Source of the DNA: Doryteuthis pealeii
Taxonomy: Eukaryota; Mollusca; Cephalopoda; Myopsida; Loliginidae
Length of the DNA stretch: 64,000 nt
Reading direction: 5' to 3'
NCBI GenBank assembly: GCA_023376005.1
Contig: CM042150.1
Coordinates: 75,889,611-75,953,610, forward strand
The notes under the pieces are model-generated. The model saw only the letters and a list, made by a program, of their open reading frames with translations, ran no database searches and was not told the origin of the DNA. Shown piece by piece: positions 12,101 to 23,524 of this stretch. Every line of letters starts with the position of its first letter. The stretch's first letter is position 1. The translations under genes were made by a program, and so were the position numbers.

Positions 12101-15100
12101 ATGAAAATGGTTGAAGGTATTGGGGGTAAGCTTTGATGTACAGTCTTCAAGAGTGGCAGAATAGACACTTGGGAGGTAAAAATGAAAATGGTTGAAGGTA
12201 TTGGGGGTAAGCTTTGATGTACAGTCTTCAAGAGTGGCAGAATAGACACTTGGGAGGTAAAAATGAAAATGGTTGAAGGTATTGGGGGTAAGCTTTGATG
12301 TACAGTCTTCAAGAGTGGCAGAATAGACACTTGGGAGGTAAAAATGAAAATGGTTGAAGGTATTGGGGGTAAGCTTTGATGTACAGTCTTCAAGAGTGGC
12401 AGAATAGACACTTGGGAGGTAAAAATGAAAATGGTTGAAGGTATTGGGGGTAAGCTTTGATGTACAGTCTTCAAGAGTGGCAGAATAGACACTTGGGAGG
12501 TAAAAATGAAAATGGTTGAAGGTATTGGGGGTAAGCTTTGATGTACAGTCTTCAAGAGTGGCAGAATAGACACTTGGGAGGTAAAAATGAAAATGGTTGA
12601 AGGTATTGGGGGTAAGCTTTGATGTACAGTCTTCAAGAGTGGCAGAATAGACACTTGGGAGGTAAAAATGAAAATGGTTGAAGGTATTGGGGTAAGCTTT
12701 GATGTACAGTCTTCAAGAGTGGCAGAATAGACACTTGGGAGGTAAAAATGAAAATGGTTGAAGGTATTGGGGGTAAGCTTTGATGTACAGTCTTCAAGAG
12801 TGGCAGAATAGACACTTGGGAGGTAAAAATGAAAATGGTTGAAGGTATTGGGGGTAAGCTTTGATGTACAGTCTTCAAGAGTGGCAGAATAGACACTTGG
12901 GAGGTAAAAATGAAAATGGTTGAAGGTATTGGGGTAAGCTTTGATGTACAGTCTTCAAGAGTGGCAGAATAGACACTTGGGAGGTAAAAATGAAAATGGT
13001 TGAAGGTATTGGGGGTAAGCTTTGATGTACAGTCTTCAAGAGTGGCAGAATAGACACTTGGGAGGTAAAAATGAAAATGGTTGAAGGTATTGGGGGTAAG
13101 CTTTGATGTACAGTCTTCAAGAGTGGCAGAATAGACACTTGGGAGGTAAAAATGAAATGGTTGAAGGTATTGGGGTAAGCTTTGATGTACAGTCTTCAAG
13201 AGTGGCAGAATAGACACTTGGGAGGTAAAAATGAAAATGGTTGAAGGTATTGGGGTAAGCTTTGATGTACAGTCTTCAAGAGTGGCAGAATAGACACTTG
13301 GGAGGTAAAAATGAAAATGGTTGAAGGTATTGGGGGTAAGCTTTGATGTACAGTCTTCAAGAGTGGCAGAATAGACACTTGGGAGGTAAAAATGAAAATG
13401 GTTGAAGGTATTGGGGGTAAGCTTTGATGTACAGTCTTCAAGAGTGGCAGAATAGACACTTGGGAGGTAAAAATGAAAATGGTTGAAGGTATTGGGGGTA
13501 AGCTTTGATGTACAGTCTTCAAGAGTGGCAGAATAGACACTTGGGAGGTAAAAATGAAAATGGTTGAAGGTATTGGGGTAAGCTTTGATGTACAGTCTTC
13601 AAGAGTGGCAGAATAGACACTTGGGAGGTAAAAATGAAAATGGTTGAAGGTATTGGGGTAAGCTTTGATGTACAGTCTTCAAGAGTGGCAGAATAGACAC
13701 TTGGGAGGTAAAAATGAAAATGGTTGAAGGTATTGGGGGTAAGCTTTGATGTACAGTCTTCAAGAGTGGCAGAATAGACACTTGGGAGGTAAAAATGAAA
13801 ATGGTTGAAGGTATTGGGGGTAAGCTTTGATGTACAGTCTTCAAGAGTGGCAGAATAGACACTTGGAGGTAAAAATGAAAATGGTTGAAGGTATTGGGGG
13901 TAAGCTTTGATGTACAGTCTTCAAGAGTGGCAGAATAGACACTTGGGAGGTAAAAATGAAAATGGTTGAAGGTATTGGGGGTAAGCTTTGATGTACAGTC
14001 TTCAAGAGTGGCAGAATAGACACTTGGGAGGTAAAAATGAAAATGGTTGAAGGTATTGGGGTAAGCTTTGATGTACAGTCTTCAAGAGTGGCAGAATAGA
14101 CACTTGGGAGGTAAAAATGAAAATGGTTGAAGGTATTGGGGGTAAGCTTTGATGTACAGTCTTCAAGAGTGGCAGAATAGACACTTGGGAGGTAAAAATG
14201 AAAATGGTTGAAGGTATTGGGGGTAAGCTTTGATGTACAGTCTTCAAGAGTGGCAGAATAGACACTTGGGAGGTAAAAATGAAAATGGTTGAAGGTATTG
14301 GGGGTAAGCTTTGATGTACAGTCTTCAAGAGTGGCAGAATAGACACTTGGGAGGTAAAAATGAAAATGGTTGAAGGTATTGGGGGTAAGCTTTGATGTAC
14401 AGTCTTCAAGAGTGGCAGAATAGACACTTGGGAGGTAAAAATGAAAATGGTTGAAGGTATTGGGGTAAGCTTTGATGTACAGTCTTCAAGAGTGGCAGAA
14501 TAGACACTTGGGAGGTAAAAATGAAAATGGTTGAAGGTATTGGGGGTAAGCTTTGATGTACAGTCTTCAAGAGTGGCAGAATAGACACTTGGGAGGTAAA
14601 AATGAAAATGGTTGAAGGTATTGGGGGTAAGCTTTGATGTACAGTCTTCAAGAGTGGCAGAATAGACACTTGGGAGGTAAAAATGAAAATGGTTGAAGGT
14701 ATTGGGGTAAGCTTTGATGTACAGTCTTCAAGAGTGGCAGAATAGACACTTGGGAGGTAAAAATGAAAATGGTTGAAGGTATTGGGGGTAAGCTTTGATG
14801 TACAGTCTTCAAGAGTGGCAGAATAGACACTTGGGAGGTAAAAATGAAAATGGTTGAAGGTATTGGGGGTAAGCTTTGATGTACAGTCTTCAAGAGTGGC
14901 AGAATAGACACTTGGGAGGTAAAAATGAAAATGGTTGAAGGTATTGGGGGTAAGCTTTGATGTACAGTCTTCAAGAGTGGCAGAATAGACACTTGGGAGG
15001 TAAAAATGAAAATGGTTGAAGGTATTGGGGGTAAGCTTTGATGTACAGTCTTCAAGAGTGGCAGAATAGACACTTGGGAGGTAAAAATGAAAATGGTTGA

Positions 15101-18100
15101 AGGTATTGGGGGTAAGCTTTGATGTACAGTCTTCAAGAGTGGCAGAATAGACACTTGGGAGGTAAAAATGAAAATGGTTGAAGGTATTGGGGGTAAGCTT
15201 TGATGTACAGTCTTCAAGAGTGGCAGAATAGACACTTGGGAGGTAAAAATGAAAATGGTTGAAGGTATTGGGGGTAAGCTTTGATGTACAGTCTTCAAGA
15301 GTGGCAGAATAGACACTTGGGAGGTAAAAATGAAAATGGTTGAAGGTATTGGGGGTAAGCTTTGATGTACAGTCTTCAAGAGTGGCAGAATAGACACTTG
15401 GGAGGTAAAAATGAAAATGGTTGAAGGTATTGGGGGTAAGCTTTGATGTACAGTCTTCAAGAGTGGCAGAATAGACACTTGGGAGGTAAAAATGAAAATG
15501 GTTGAAGGTATTGGGGGTAAGCTTTGATGTACAGTCTTCAAGAGTGGCAGAATAGACACTTGGGAGGTAAAAATGAAAATGGTTGAAGGTATTGGGGGTA
15601 AGCTTTGATGTACAGTCTTCAAGAGTGGCAGAATAGACACTTGGGAGGTAAAAATGAAAATGGTTGAAGGTATTGGGGTAAGCTTTGATGTACAGTCTTC
15701 AAGAGTGGCAGAATAGACACTTGGGAGGTAAAAATGAAAATGGTTGAAGGTATTGGGGGTAAGCTTTGATGTACAGTCTTCAAGAGTGGCAGAATAGACA
15801 CTTGGGAGGTAAAAATGAAAATGGTTGAAGGTATTGGGGGTAAGCTTTGATGTACAGTCTTCAAGAGTGGCAGAATAGACACTTGGGAGGTAAAAATGAA
15901 AATGGTTGAAGGTATTGGGGGTAAGCTTTGATGTACAGTCTTCAAGAGTGGCAGAATAGACACTTGGGAGGTAAAAATGAAAATGGTTGAAGGTATTGGG
16001 GGTAAGCTTTGATGTACAGTCTTCAAGAGTGGCAGAATAGACACTTGGGAGGTAAAAATGAAAATGGTTGAAGGTATTTGGGGTAAGCTTTGATGTACAG
16101 TCTTCAAGAGTGGCAGAATAGACACTTGGGAGGTAAAAATGAAAATGGTTGAAGGTATTGGGGGTAAGCTTTGATGTACAGTCTTCAAGAGTGGCAGAAT
16201 AGACACTTGGGAGGTAAAAATGAAAATGGTTGAAGGTATTGGGGTAAGCTTTGATGTACAGTCTTCAAGAGTGGCAGAATAGACACTTGGGAGGTAAAAA
16301 TGAAAATGGTTGAAGGTATTGGGGGTAAGCTTTGATGTACAGTCTTCAAGAGTGGCAGAATAGACACTTGGGAGGTAAAAATGAAAATGGTTGAAGGTAT
16401 TGGGGGTAAGCTTTGATGTACAGTCTTCAAGAGTGGCAGAATAGACACTTGGGAGTAAAAATGAAAATGGTTGAAGGTATTGGGGGTAAGCTTTGATGTA
16501 CAGTCTTCAAGAGTGGCAGAATAGACACTTGGGAGGTAAAAATGAAAATGGTTGAAGGTATTGGGGGTAAGCTTTGATGTACAGTCTTCAAGAGTGGCAG
16601 AATAGACACTTGGGAGGTAAAAATGAAAATGGTTGAAGGTATTGGGGGTAAGCTTTGATGTACAGTCTTCAAGAGTGGCAGAATAGACACTTGGGAGGTA
16701 AAAATGAAAATGGTTGAAGGTATTGGGGGTAAGCTTTGATGTACAGTCTTCAAGAGTGGCAGAATAGACACTTGGGAGGTAAAAATGAAAATGGTTGAAG
16801 GTATTGGGGGTAAGCTTTGATGTACAGTCTTCAAGAGTGGCAGAATAGACACTTGGGAGGTAAAAATGAAAATGGTTGAAGGTATTGGGGGTAAGCTTTG
16901 ATGTACAGTCTTCAAGAGTGGCAGAATAGACACTTGGAGGTAAAAATGAAAATGGTTGAAGGTATTGGGGGTAAGCTTTGATGTACAGTCTTCAAGAGTG
17001 GCAGAATAGACACTTGGGAGGTAAAAATGAAAATGGTTGAAGGTATTGGGGGTAAGCTTTGATGTACAGTCTTCAAAGTGGCAGAATAGACACTTGGGAG
17101 GTAAAAATGAAAATGGTTGAAGGTATTGGGGGTAAGCTTTGATGTACAGTCTTCAAGAGTGGCAGAATAGACACTTGGAGGTAAAAATGAAAATGGTTGA
17201 AGGTATTGGGGGTAAGCTTTGATGTACAGTCTTCAAGAGTGGCAGAATAGACACTTGGGAGGTAAAAATGAAAATGGTTGAAGGTATTGGGGTAAGCTTT
17301 GATGTACAGTCTTCAAGAGTGGCAGAATAGACACTTGGGAGGTAAAAATGAAAATGGTTGAAGGTATTGGGGGTAAGCTTTGATGTACAGTCTTCAAGAG
17401 TGGCAGAATAGACACTTGGGAGGTAAAAATGAAAATGGTTGAAGGTATTGGGGTAAGCTTTGATGTACAGTCTTCAAGAGTGGCAGAATAGACACTTGGG
17501 AGGTAAAAATGAAAATGGTTGAAGGTATTGGGGGTAAGCTTTGATGTACAGTCTTCAAGAGTGGCAGAATAGACACTTGGGAGGTAAAAATGAAAATGGT
17601 TGAAGGTATTGGGGGTAAGCTTTGATGTACAGTCTTCAAGAGGGCAGAATAGACACTTGGGAGGTAAAAATGAAAATGGTTGAAGGTATTGGGGGTAAGC
17701 TTTGATGTACAGTCTTCAAGAGTGGCAGAATAGACACTTGGGAGGTAAAAATGAAAATGGTTGAAGGTATTGGGGGTAAGCTTTGATGTACAGTCTTCAA
17801 GAGTGGCAGAATAGACACTTGGGAGGTAAAAATGAAAATGGTTGAAGGTATTGGGGGTAAGCTTTGATGTACAGTCTTCAAGAGTGGCAGAATAGACACT
17901 TGGGAGGTAAAAATGAAAATGGTTGAAGGTATTGGGGGTAAGCTTTGATGTACAGTCTTCAAGAGTGGCAGAATAGACACTTGGGAGGTAAAAATGAAAA
18001 TGGTTGAAGGTATTGGGGGTAAGCTTTGATGTACAGTCTTCAAGAGTGGCAGAATAGACACTTGGGAGGTAAAAATGAAAATGGTTGAAGGTATTGGGGG

Positions 18101-18858
18101 GTAAGCTTTGATGTACAGTCTTCAAGAGTGGCAGAATAGACACTTGGGAGGTAAAAATGAAAATGGTTGAAGGTATTGGGGGTAAGCTTTGATGTACAGT
18201 CTTCAAGAGTGGCAGAATAGACACTTGGAGGTAAAAATGAAAATGGTTGAAGGTATTGGGGTAAGCTTTGATGTACAGTCTTCAAGAGTGGCAGAATAGA
18301 CACTTGGGAGGTAAAAATGAAAATGGTTGAAGGTATTGGGGTAAGCTTTGATGTACAGTCTTCAAGAGTGGCAGAATAGACACTTGGAGGTAAAAATGAA
18401 AATGGTTGAAGGTATTGGGGGTAAGCTTGATGTACAGTCTTCAAGAGTGGCAGAATAGACACTTGGGAGGTAAAAATGAAAATGGTTGAAGGTATTGGGG
18501 GTAAGCTTTGATGTACAGTCTTCAAGAGTGGCAGAATAGACACTTGGGAGGTAAAAATGAAAATGGTTGAAGGTATTGGGGTAAGCTTTGATGTACAGTC
18601 TTCAAGAGTGGCAGAATAGACACTTGGGAGGTAAAAATGAAAATGGTTGAAGGTATTGGGGGTAAGCTTTGATGTACAGTCTTCAAGAGTGGCAGAATAG
18701 ACACTTGGGAGGTAAAAATGAAAATGGTTGAAGGTATTGGGGGTAAGCTTTGATGTACAGTCTTCAAGAGTGGCAGAATAGACACTTGGGAGGTAAAAAT
18801 GAAAATGGTTGAAGGTATTGGGGGTAAGCTTTGATGTACAGTCTTCAAGAGTGGCAGA
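9181..18858. repeat. 81-bp satellite array, about 120 tandem units
   Basis: A unit starting 'cacttgggaggtaaaaatga' repeats without interruption. The consensus is 81 bp and contains one AAGCTT and one TGTACA site. Unit starts at 9181 and 18783 imply 119 full units plus a last unit of 76 bp, with a net loss of about 37 single bases. Almost all variation is one-base length change in the G5 run (often G4), the A5 run or the GGG of 'cttggg'; substitutions are rare (for example 'atttggggtaag' at 16077). Because 81 is divisible by 3, two minus-strand frames stay open within each unit, giving false proteins with a 27-residue repeat ('SILPLLKTVHQSLPP...'). The array starts after 'ggaaagggaaaaatgt' and ends inside a unit at 'ggcaga'. 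Structural or centromeric role, or a neutral VNTR, cannot be distinguished here. Confidence 0.97.
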
Positions 18859-19325
18859 CACTTTGAAACATTATTTGACAAGAAGTATTTATTTCTGAAT
18901 AAGAAAACATGAAAAAGTGAAATAGCAAAGAAAAACTTTGTTTCTTATCATTTTTCACCATTTCTTCTATATCAACTGAAAGCCTATTAAACTCTACTAA
19001 CAAAAATTCATTAATTTTTCAAGATAACTTTCAAGTTTATCAGGCTCCTATTTATTATTTTGGTTTATTTGTTTAATGGCATATCAACTCTTTATGGGTT
19101 AATGAATGCTGAAATTTGATTAATTTGTAAAAGTTTGTTTGTAATCATAACTATATTTTTAATGATCCATTGTACTTTTAAAAAGTTCACAAGATATAGA
19201 TTCAAATTGTCAATTTAGTACTAAAAATACAGAATTGTTGGACTTGAAGTCCATTGTGATTTATTGTAGAAACCCTTTGCAAAAATGTCTTGAAAATACA
19301 GATTCTGACAGATGACTGGTGTGAA
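18859..19325. other. AT-rich right flank of the satellite
   Basis: Ordinary AT-rich sequence. A remnant of the repeat A 3' end in reverse ('ttgtttaatggcatatcaac') lies at 19065-19090. Confidence 0.4.
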
Positions 19326-19470
19326 AACATCTACACTGTTTCAATCAATATATAAAAATTCAATTAAAATCTACAATGTTTCAATCAATGTATGAAAATG
19401 CTGGTAAAATCTACACTGTTTCAATCAATATAAGAAAATGCAGTTAAAATCTACCATACTTTAATCTACA
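19326..19470. repeat. 40-bp tandem repeat, about 3.5 copies
   Basis: 'ctaca(c/a)tgtttcaatcaat' begins at 19331, 19371 and 19411, and a diverged 'ctaccatactttaatct' at 19451. The period is exactly 40 bp. There is no relation in sequence to the ~39-bp subunits at 3462-4010. Confidence 0.85.
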
Positions 19471-20050
19471 ACTGCTATTCTTAATCAGTAAAGAAAAGAA
19501 ATAAATGCTTTGTCTAAAGTCAGTGAAAACTGAATATACTATTGTCATTTAGTTGATTTGATGAAATTCCTTTTCTGTAAATACAAAAGAAATATTTCAA
19601 TTCTCTATAAAAATGATTATTTGTTTTTCCTTCCTTTTTATAACATTTACATTACAATCTCATAACAATAATCAGATATCAGTGATTTGCAATAGACAAT
19701 ATTTATTCTTTCCCAATAAGACAAAAGATGAGTCTCAGAATAGAATGTATTTAAATTTTTTTTTTCAGTCTGCATTTTCTGAAACTTTCTTTATTTTCAC
19801 TCTTTTCATTCTTTTCTGATGGTTATGTTTTTTTTTTCCTTTTATATTTTCAATTCTTTCTTCTTTTCCTTTTATTGCTTCCAACAATATTCAAAACATT
19901 TTTAAAGTCAATAATATTTTTCTTATAAAAATCTTGAAAAAAAGTCATCATAACCCTTTCCAGATTGAATTTATTTCTAAATTTTATCAACTTTAAATAA
20001 CTCAAATCTAAATTCATCAGTTATCTCCACAAAGTGTCTGTGTCTGTGTC
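19471..20050. other. T-rich non-coding DNA
   Basis: T-rich and AT-rich sequence with no recognisable feature. The 68-codon plus-strand frame at 19613-19819 is Phe/Leu-rich low complexity. Confidence 0.45.
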
Positions 20051-20051
20051 T

Positions 20052-20058
20052 CTTTATA

Positions 20059-20096
<38 letters not shown>

Positions 20097-20375
20097 TGAT
20101 GTCCACCCCCTGACAAGTAGGATGTGACACAAGGTAAATTTCTTAAGTAGAGTTTAACAGGTTTGAATTCAGAGTTTTCCTTCTAGACTGCTTGCCTAAC
20201 AAAGGTTAAAGAGTCCATTCTGCCCTAATAATTATCCATAGCTAGAGGGAGAATAGTTGGACACATACCTTTCCTATGGATATTAGTGCTATGTTAAATG
20301 CAAACAGCCTTGTCCAGTATTTGAACTCACCCTTTTGTGTCCATTTCCTACATCAATAACCATTACACAATGCAC
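20052..20375 (-). repeat. Repeat B copy with (TA)n
   Basis: A reverse-orientation repeat B copy. The (TA)n tract at 20054-20092 sits at the element's 3' side, followed by 'gtaggatgtgacacaagg', 'gtttgaattcagagtttt', 'agactgcttgcctaac', and the tRNA-like head with B-box-like 'ttgaactcac' and A-box-like 'ataaccattacacaatgc' near 20355-20373. Confidence 0.7.
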
Positions 20376-20439
20376 CCCCCCACACACACATGTATATATA
20401 TTTATATATAAAATTATTTCACTTATTTAAGTATATCCA

Positions 20440-20750
20440 TAACAATTCTCTAATATTCTGGGTATGACAGTAAACTTTATTTGGTTGTGAGATTTCAGTT
20501 TTGGAGCTTTAGGGAATTTATAATCATCACTTTGTTGTTATTACTCCCAGGTCCACTGTGACCATTTAGGGTCTCATTTTTGGATCAACTACATCTGTTT
20601 GTGATAATGAAATGTTTCTCTGTTTAAAGTGATTGTGAAGATGCATTTTTGTACCCCAAAATTGGGGACATTAATTATTAAACTGACTTGGCATAAAATA
20701 ACTCAACAAGGTCTGACATACTGTAAAACTAACCAACCAACCAACAATTT
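20440..20750 (+). repeat. Dispersed repeat A, near-complete short copy
   Basis: A compact plus-strand copy with the body ('attactcccaggtccactgtgacc', split here as 'attactccca' and 'ggtccactg'), 'tagggtctcatttttgga', 'cttggcataaaataac' and the 3' end 'tctgacatactgtaaaac' followed by 'taaccaaccaacc'. It defines the element as about 300 bp from body to AACC-type tail. Confidence 0.65.
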
Positions 20751-21004
20751 TTTTTATAAAAATTCTAACCCAAAGAGACCAGGGTTCTGTTATTCCCAGG
20801 GAAACATTATATAAACAAAAAATATTAGTTGGCATTATTTATTACCAAATTTTACAGCATTGAAATTCTGTAACTGAAAATATGAATTTGTAGTTAAACA
20901 AAAAATGAATATATGAATATATATATCTTTTTAGACAGTTTTATTTTTGTTTATAAAGGTGTTACAGTTTTATTTGTGGTAACAGATAAATGATACCTGA
21001 TAAT

Positions 21005-21007
<3 letters not shown>

Positions 21008-21074
<67 letters not shown>

Positions 21075-21075
21075 G
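21008..21075. repeat. (TA)n microsatellite
   Basis: A nearly pure TA run, ending in 'tatgtatatata'. Confidence 0.95.
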
Positions 21076-21157
21076 TATCTAATTGCTGCTTTAACGTTTC
21101 CATTGATGTGGCATCAGTAAATAATCCAAAAGTGTTCAATATATTAAAAATAGAGCA

Positions 21158-21274
21158 GTAATAATAATATTAGTAGAGAAAAAAGTTAAGGAATTTTCCA
21201 GAAGAATCCTTTACCATTTGGATTGAAAACATGGTCGGCCCTTAACTTTGTTTCTCTACTAATATTATTATTAC
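21158..21274. mobile_element. Foldback/MITE-like element with ~34-bp terminal inverted repeats
   Basis: The left arm 21158-21190 begins 'gtaataataatattagtaga'. The right arm 21241-21274 is its reverse complement, apart from one indel/mismatch in the A-run. The ~50-bp spacer has no coding potential. The total of ~117 bp is small for a DNA transposon derivative, so this may be a foldback piece of a larger element. No target-site duplication is evident. Confidence 0.65.
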
Positions 21275-21284
21275 ATATATATGG

Positions 21285-21425
21285 TGGGGTGTAATGCTCA
21301 TTGGCATGGAAAATGGAATTGGTAAGTTTAGTTCCAATTCTAGCTGAGACTATTTGAATTCACTTCTTTTGGGAAACTTATAAATCTAGCTCTTCTCCTA
21401 CCAACTATTGGTAAAATACTTTTCA
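21285..21425 (+). repeat. Repeat B fragment, tRNA-like head
   Basis: 'ggtgtaatgctcattggca' (A-box-like) and 'gttccaattctagctgag' (B-box-like) are followed by 'actatttgaattc' and 'cctaccaactattggtaaa'. The rest of the element is missing. Confidence 0.55.
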
Positions 21426-21960
21426 ATATTTCAGTCTTTTCACTTTTCAATGTAACTTAATATAATTTTCCCTTTTTTTAATTTCTCCTTCCTTAAAACT
21501 TCTCTGCTCCCTTCTTCTCACACATTTTATGCTTTCTTTTTTTCACTTTTTTCCTGCCTTTCTTCAGTTTCATTATTTCTTACTTTCTTTACTTTTTTGG
21601 TCTTCTTCATTTCTTTCTTGTGGCTTCTTCACTTTCATTCTTTGCCTTTTTCACTTTTTTTGTTTTCATTTATCATTTTTGACTTTCTTTACCCTCCTCA
21701 CTTTTTTCTTTTTTAGTCTTCTTCACCTTCTTTCTGTTTTCTTTATCTTATTTACTTTCTTTCTTTTTCTGCCTCCTTTTCCTTTTTTATTACTTTCTTT
21801 ATTTTATTTCTTTCTTTTCCTTTGTTCTTTCTTTGACTTCAGTTTCATTCTTTCTTTACCTTTTTCAATTTCATCTCCTTCACTCACTTTCATTCTGTTT
21901 CTTCACACAAATGATCTGAAAGGATTTCAGTTTACTGACTCTACTTCATTCTCATTATGA
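21426..21960. other. Pyrimidine-rich (T/C) low-complexity tract
   Basis: Almost only T and C, with words such as 'ttctttct' and 'cactttttt'. The 143-codon plus-strand frame at 21529-21960 is a Phe/Leu/Ser-rich artefact of this composition, not a membrane protein: it has no charged residues until its last segment. Confidence 0.75.
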
Positions 21961-22027
21961 TGTCACAATCTCAAAACTATAGTTATTTTCTAAGCTTATG
22001 TTAGTTATAGTGTAAGGTGGCAAGTAT

Positions 22028-22110
22028 GGGGCACCCGATGAGAATCAAACTCACTAACAATGATTTGCTTAGCCAGCTTGCTAAACATTACACCACATGA
22101 GATACCCATA
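22028..22110 (-). repeat. tRNA-like SINE head (type D)
   Basis: The minus strand reads 'atgtggtgtaatgtttagca' (A-box-like) and 'gagtttgattctcatcgggt' (B-box-like), and starts and ends with GGGT/ACCC-type pairing. A sister copy in the same orientation is at 50980-51054. It resembles a tRNA with a degraded anticodon arm, so it is a SINE head and not a functional tRNA gene. Confidence 0.6.
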
Positions 22111-22494
22111 ATCACAAACCTATTAACAAACAGAACTACAGAATCATATATAAATAATACTATCACTGATGATAGTTTTGAATTGAATGTCGTGAATTCA
22201 GCAATTTTATTTTTGAACAAGTGTGAAATAATTAAATTTAAATGAAAACTATGCAAAGATATTTCCTAATTGTTTTTTATCTAATGTTTCTCTACTCTCA
22301 CTGTAGAACATGAATAATTTACATTTTCATTGATTTTCACTGTAATCTTTTTGTTTTATTTAGAAAAGTTCAAATTTTCTTCTATTTCTGTTTTATCATA
22401 TTCATATATAAATATTATCAATATTTTATTTGAGTCATCATAAATTCATTTTTATTCTTTCTTTGCAATTAAAAATTGTTCTTTTCATTTTTCT

Positions 22495-22800
22495 TTTTAC
22501 TTTCTTCTATCATATATCACTGAGATAGTATTTCTCTGAATTTTTGAGATGAGGCTTGATAATTTGGATTGTTGTCTCATCTTTATTGTCATATACACAA
22601 TATTCTCTTGGGGGCTTGACTCGGACGAGATGTTTACGAAAAGTTGAGTCGCTCCTGAATGTTGTCCTGATGTCATAGGGATTATATATCTTTTGAATCT
22701 TTTCAGCCAAGCCTTTCACATAGGGCAGACAGACTGTGGTGAGTTTTCGGGTATCATCCTCTGTCCTGCGATCCAGATTTCTCATAGCCGATGTTATGCT
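22495..22800 (-). pseudogene. Penelope-like element fragment, RT C-terminus joined to 3' tail
   Basis: A 91-codon minus-strand frame reads 'VCLPYVKGLAEKIQKI', 'YDIRTTFRSDSTFRK' and 'LVRVKPP', the characteristic end of the Penelope-like reverse transcriptase just before its GIY-YIG nuclease. After 'REYCVY' the frame jumps directly to the element's 3' tail ('IIKPHLKNSEKYYLS'), which matches the DNA at 23640-23740. The GIY-YIG domain is therefore deleted in this copy. It lies head to head with the fragment at 22818. Confidence 0.8.
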
Positions 22801-22817
22801 CTCAGGATAATTGTTAG

Positions 22818-23216
22818 GAGTGATTCAACTCTTCGTTAACATCTCGTCTGAGTCAAGCCCCCAACAGAATACAACATGACCAAAAATTGTGTGTATTCCA
22901 TCCTATGCAGCTGTGGCAAAGAATATAAAGGTGAAACATGCCATCCACTGAAAGTAAGACTAGAAGAACATCGTAAAGCAGTGGTCCAAGGAGAAATAGA
23001 AAAGTCGGGTATGGCTGACCATATATGGAATGAAAAGGGAAACCATCTGCCCTTATGGGATGAAGTTAGAATAATAGATAGAGAAGAACATTGGAAGAGA
23101 AGAAGCCTCAAAGAATCAGCACATATGATAGGCTGTACTGGGCTGTTAAGTAGACCTAGCATAGAAATGAATACAATATGGGAACCCATAATTAAGAAGG
23201 CTAGATCAGATTGAGA
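22818..23216 (+). pseudogene. Penelope-like element fragment, RT end plus GIY-YIG endonuclease
   Basis: Translation from 22818 gives 'DSTLR*HLV*VKPPTEYN', where two sense codons have become stops (one CGA to TGA). An open frame follows at 22876-23214. This holds a GIY-YIG nuclease: 'CVYSILCSCGKEYKGET' (GIY...YIG equivalents), then the conserved Arg in 'VRLEEHRKAV', 'HIWNEKGNH', 'LWDEVRIIDREEHWKRR' and 'LKESAHM', including the conserved Glu. In intact elements this domain nicks target DNA for retrotransposition. The reverse transcriptase upstream is missing (5' truncation), so this copy is dead though its nuclease frame is intact. It could be mistaken for a short host gene. Confidence 0.85.
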
Positions 23217-23345
23217 GAGAAAAAAAAATCACAATATAAGTCTAGGTAAAAAATCGTACATAAGTAAATAGGTAGATATTCTAGCCAAAAACAAGACATT
23301 AGGTTTATAAGTTCCCAAAATTCACACTCAATTGTCCAATTGGAC

Positions 23346-23432
23346 ACATGGCCTAGTGGAAAAGGTAGTTAGTTAAGACAATTCTAAGTGACAGTTATCT
23401 CTGGATCCTGAGTTCAATCCTGAGTAGAGGCA
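23346..23432 (+). repeat. tRNA-like SINE head inserted in Penelope-like 3' region
   Basis: 'acatggcctagtggaaaagg' (A-box-like) and 'gagttcaatcctgagtag' (B-box-like) are spaced as in tRNA-derived SINEs. It sits between the GIY-YIG frame and the Penelope-like 3' end and so appears to be a later insertion. Confidence 0.6.
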
Positions 23433-23524
23433 GTTAGATAGAAAAATAATTAATACCTACCCCAGCTATGGTTAGCGGAATGAGAACAGGATACCCCCGT
23501 GGACTAAATAAAGGGTTAGGTTCA

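Noticed and set aside
9181..18858. CRISPR array
   Set aside because: The units are contiguous and identical with no unique spacers, and the context is a metazoan genome.
9023..18881. Many minus-strand ORFs with 27-residue repeats, up to 403 codons
   Set aside because: They exist because the satellite unit is 81 bp (divisible by three) with no stop in two minus-strand frames. One-base losses switch frames freely, so there is no selection on a protein.
21529..21960. 143-codon plus-strand frame resembling a membrane protein
   Set aside because: It is a T/C-rich low-complexity tract; Phe, Leu and Ser dominate with no domain, and T/C-rich DNA rarely makes stops in this frame.
22028..22110. Functional tRNA gene
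   Set aside because: A- and B-box-like sequences are present, but cloverleaf arms do not pair convincingly and a sister copy exists, so a SINE head is more likely.
22836..23189. 117-codon minus-strand ORF
   Set aside because: It is the antisense shadow of the Penelope-like GIY-YIG frame at 22876-23214, which carries the recognisable motifs.
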